64,000 nt of DNA, taken from the NCBI RefSeq assembly GCF_008923205.2, contig NZ_WBMS02000035.1:42361-106360 (forward strand), in the 5' to 3' direction. Source of the stretch: Actinomadura physcomitrii (lineage in GTDB: Bacteria; Actinomycetota; Actinomycetes; Streptosporangiales; Streptosporangiaceae). Position numbers and translations under genes: made by a program. The notes under the pieces are model-generated. The model did no database searches. It saw only the letters and a list, made by a program, of their open reading frames with translations, and had not been told where the DNA came from. Shown here piece after piece: positions 62,244-64,000 of this stretch (its first letter is position 1; every line of letters begins with the position of its first letter).

Positions 62244-62452
62244 GCGCGATCGCTGCATCGCTCCGACTCGCCTGGCGGCTCGCTGCGCGATCAAGTTCTC
62301 GCAAGCTCGAACTTGGCTTCGCTCGCGATCGCGACGGTTCGGGTGGGTGCGTGGCTGAGGTGGCGGGTTGATGTAGTCGCGCCGGTGATCGTGCGACCAT
62401 CGGAGGGACCGCCCGCCGTGCGGCGGTCCGGGACGGACGAGGGGAGTAGCGC

Positions 62453-62686
62453 GTGCAGGTTCGGATCGGCGTGCAGAACGTGCCGAAGGAGATCGTGGTG
62501 GAGACCGACCAGTCCGCCGACGAGGTGCAGGAGGCCCTCGCCGACGCGCTGTCGGAGCCGCGCGGGGTGTTCGTGCTGAAGGACCGGCGTTCGGGCCGGG
62601 TCGTCATCCCCGCCGAGCGGGTCGGCTACCTGGAGATCTCCGAGGACGAGCGGCGCGGCGTGGGGTTCGGCTCCCAGTACGCGTGA
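62453..62686 (+). CDS. DUF3107 family protein
   Basis: The 77-residue protein has the DUF3107 pattern QVRIGVQNVPKEIVVETDQS, VFVLKDRRSGRVVIP and RVGYLEI. This family is conserved in actinobacteria without a known role. The GTG at 62453 has AGGGGAG upstream. It stands between two unrelated genes. Confidence 0.88.
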   Translation: MQVRIGVQNVPKEIVVETDQSADEVQEALADALSEPRGVFVLKDRRSGRVVIPAERVGYLEISEDERRGVGFGSQYA

Positions 62687-62830
62687 GGGACGGGCGGCGC
62701 GGCGTTTTGCCGCGGCCGTACCCGGCTTGACCAGGACGTTGTTTCATTCCGGCGGAGCGGGCATACCCGACTGCGACCACGGGCCCGAGGGCGACTCCGG
62801 GCCCACGGAAACGGAATGGACTGATCTGAC

Positions 62831-63127
62831 ATGCTCGCCACGATCCTCTGGTTCATCATCGTCGGTGCCGTCATCGGGGCGCTGGCACGGCTCCTCGTGC
62901 CCGGCCGCAACCCGATCGGGATCCTGCTGACGATCGCGGTGGGCGTCGTCGGCGCGATCGTCGGCGGGGTGATCGCGAGCGCTCTCGGCGCGGGCTCGAT
63001 CATCGCGTTCGTCGTCGCGCTGGTGATCGCGGCGCTCTGCGTCGCGGGGCTCACCTCGGCGAACGGCCGCGGCCACGGCCGGCGCCGCGGCGGCTGGCGC
63101 GGCCGGCGCCACAGCCGCACCTTCTGA
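62831..63127 (+). CDS. GlsB/YeaQ/YmgE-type small membrane protein
   Basis: The 98-residue protein has three hydrophobic segments: a first helix (ATILWFIIVGAVIGALARLL), the GlsB-type PGRNPIGILLTIAVGVVGAI, and a third helix near residue 60, ending in an Arg/Gly/His-rich cytoplasmic tail. The family is linked to stress responses. The start lacks a clear ribosome site. A strong hairpin follows. Confidence 0.85.
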   Translation: MLATILWFIIVGAVIGALARLLVPGRNPIGILLTIAVGVVGAIVGGVIASALGAGSIIAFVVALVIAALCVAGLTSANGRGHGRRRGGWRGRRHSRTF

Positions 63128-63147
63128 CCCTCTCCGCAGGCCCCACC

Positions 63148-63172
63148 GGCCCCCGCCGCTCCGGCGGGGGCC
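63148..63172 (+). terminator. Terminator hairpin after the GlsB-like gene
   Basis: GGCCCCCGCC, loop GCTCC, GGCGGGGGCC, starting 20 nt beyond the stop codon. It lies between two convergent genes, ending 8 nt before the stop of the minus-strand gene. Confidence 0.8.
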
Positions 63173-63179
63173 TTCGCCG

Positions 63180-64000
63180 CTACGGGACCGGGACGCCGGC
63201 CGCACGGAAGATCTCCGGCCGGACGAACCGGCCGAGCCGCCGGTAGGGCACGCTGAACGGCCGCCAGGCGCGTCCGCAGGCCATGCTGTAGCCCATCACG
63301 GACTCCAGCGGGTAGAAGTCGATCCCCGTGCGCGTCGGCAGCAGGGCGACTCGGCCCTCCTTGATCATCGCGGGCGTGACGTCCCCGCCGCCCGGGTCCG
63401 GCGACTCGCCCTCGCACAGCGAGCCGCCGCCCGGCCCGTACTCGATCAGCAGGCTGGTGAAGGCGTGCGTGCCGGCCGCCGTGAGCGCGTCCGCGCGGAA
63501 GAAGTCGCGGGGCGGGACCGCGCGCCCGGTGGCGAGGTCGACGGTGACCATCTGCGCCAGCGCCGTGTTCCTCGTCAGGGCGGTCCCGCTGTAGGAGTAC
63601 CGGACGGAGAACAGCTTCGGCCCGTTCAACCCCACCTCGTAGGTCACCTTGCCCGTGTAGGGGGTCGGCGGGTCGGCGGTGCCGGTGAAGGCGGACAGGT
63701 CCTGGCCCGCGGTGCGCGCCCAGCTCTCGGCGGGCTCGCGGACCGCCGCGTTGACCTTGGCCTGCAGCGCGGCGGGCAGCCCGCTGAGCTGCGGGTAGCT
63801 CGCCGTGACGCGGGTCGCGGGGTGGTCCGTCGTCCGGACGACGGACACGGGCCGCACGCGCAGGTCCGTCCGCGCGTGCGGGGCGTCGTTCCCGGAGGCG
63901 GCCGTGTAGGCTCCCGCGCCGCCCGCGGCGACCGCCGCCGCGGCGGCGACGGCCGCGGCGACCTTGGCGCCGGTCGCCGCGAACAGCCCACCGCCGGCCG
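63180..64000 (-). CDS. Membrane-anchored DUF3298-like extracytoplasmic protein, 5' end cut by window edge
   Basis: At least 273 residues are visible. The frame runs to the window edge and includes an alanine-rich membrane helix (VAAAVAAAAAVAAGGAGAYT) before an extracytoplasmic domain (FSVRYSYSGTALTRNTALAQ, ALLPTRTGIDFYPLESVMGY). This resembles the RsiV/DUF3298 C-terminal domain of anti-sigma factors or lipoproteins. A GTG at 63857 would omit the helix and is unlikely to be the true start. The N-terminal cytoplasmic part, which would show whether it is an anti-sigma factor, lies outside. Confidence 0.65.
   Translation of the reverse strand, partial: AGGGLFAATGAKVAAAVAAAAAVAAGGAGAYTAASGNDAPHARTDLRVRPVSVVRTTDHPATRVTASYPQLSGLPAALQAKVNAAVREPAESWARTAGQDLSAFTGTADPPTPYTGKVTYEVGLNGPKLFSVRYSYSGTALTRNTALAQMVTVDLATGRAVPPRDFFRADALTAAGTHAFTSLLIEYGPGGGSLCEGESPDPGGGDVTPAMIKEGRVALLPTRTGIDFYPLESVMGYSMACGRAWRPFSVPYRRLGRFVRPEIFRAAGVPVP

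Noticed and set aside
62292..62315. CAAGTTC/GAACTTG pair as an operator for DUF3107
   Set aside because: The arms are only seven bases and lie about 140 bp from the gene, too weak to support a regulatory call.

Overview
The window is high-GC chromosomal DNA with many GTG/TTG starts and 4-nt start/stop overlaps. It comes from an actinomycete, most likely of the Streptosporangiales/Thermomonosporaceae type (Actinomadura-like). Supporting markers are WhiB7, a mycoredoxin and a mycothiol-type DinB protein, AdnAB, UvrD2, UPF0182 with PPA1309, DUF3107, XRE/DUF397 remnants and mycosin-like proteases. The order is inferred from gene content, not proven. No prophage, IS element or CRISPR array was seen.

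Layout. 1-6.1 kb: edge-truncated Ser/Thr kinase, proline catabolism (pruA, proline dehydrogenase, divergent PucR regulator), a FadD-like ligase. 6.1-6.6 kb: a tandem array of small hairpins and an initiator tRNA with its promoter and terminator. 6.6-19 kb: conserved actinobacterial core genes (YlbL, MoaE, PPA1309, UPF0182, SDR, DUF2342 protein, NUDIX, YgjP-like peptidase, enoyl-CoA hydratase, ABC1 kinase), with a large inverted repeat at 17.3 kb. 19-20.3 kb: whiB7 with a long leader (promoter, about 110-codon upstream ORF, attenuator hairpin) and a small ribbon-helix-helix-like gene downstream. 20.3-27.3 kb: TesB, UvrD2, mycoredoxin, NudC, dipeptidase, DUF4031, HD protein. 27.4-33.3 kb: an iron-box-controlled NRPS-independent siderophore operon (ATP-grasp, two IucA/IucC synthetases, a PLP decarboxylase, one unknown gene). 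33.3-37.3 kb: DinB-like protein, acyl-CoA ligase, a DUF397 remnant, an unknown gene, a methyltransferase. 37.4-44.5 kb: adnB, adnA and an alkyltransferase-like gene. 44.3-49.1 kb: two tandem paralogous modules, each a membrane protein plus a mycosin-like protease. 49.2-53.1 kb: CsbD-like gene, moeZ, a truncated XRE gene with DUF397, then a DarTG toxin-antitoxin pair. 53.1-56.2 kb: TetR/MMPL exporter pair. 56.4-59.7 kb: unlinked NHEJ set (Ku, ligase, LigD-type polymerase as separate genes). 59.8-64 kb: flavoprotein disulfide reductase homologue with an altered active site, small acidic protein, TetR regulator, DUF3107, GlsB-like membrane protein, and an edge-truncated DUF3298-like protein.

Themes. 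DNA break repair is dense (UvrD2, AdnAB, Atl, Ku, ligase, PolDom). The most accessory-looking segments are the siderophore operon, the twin mycosin modules and the darTG island with its XRE/DUF397 debris. Regulation readable from sequence includes the siderophore iron box, the whiB7 attenuator, tandem direct repeats between the TetR and MMPL genes, and probable leaderless starts for darT and for an 11-codon leader peptide.
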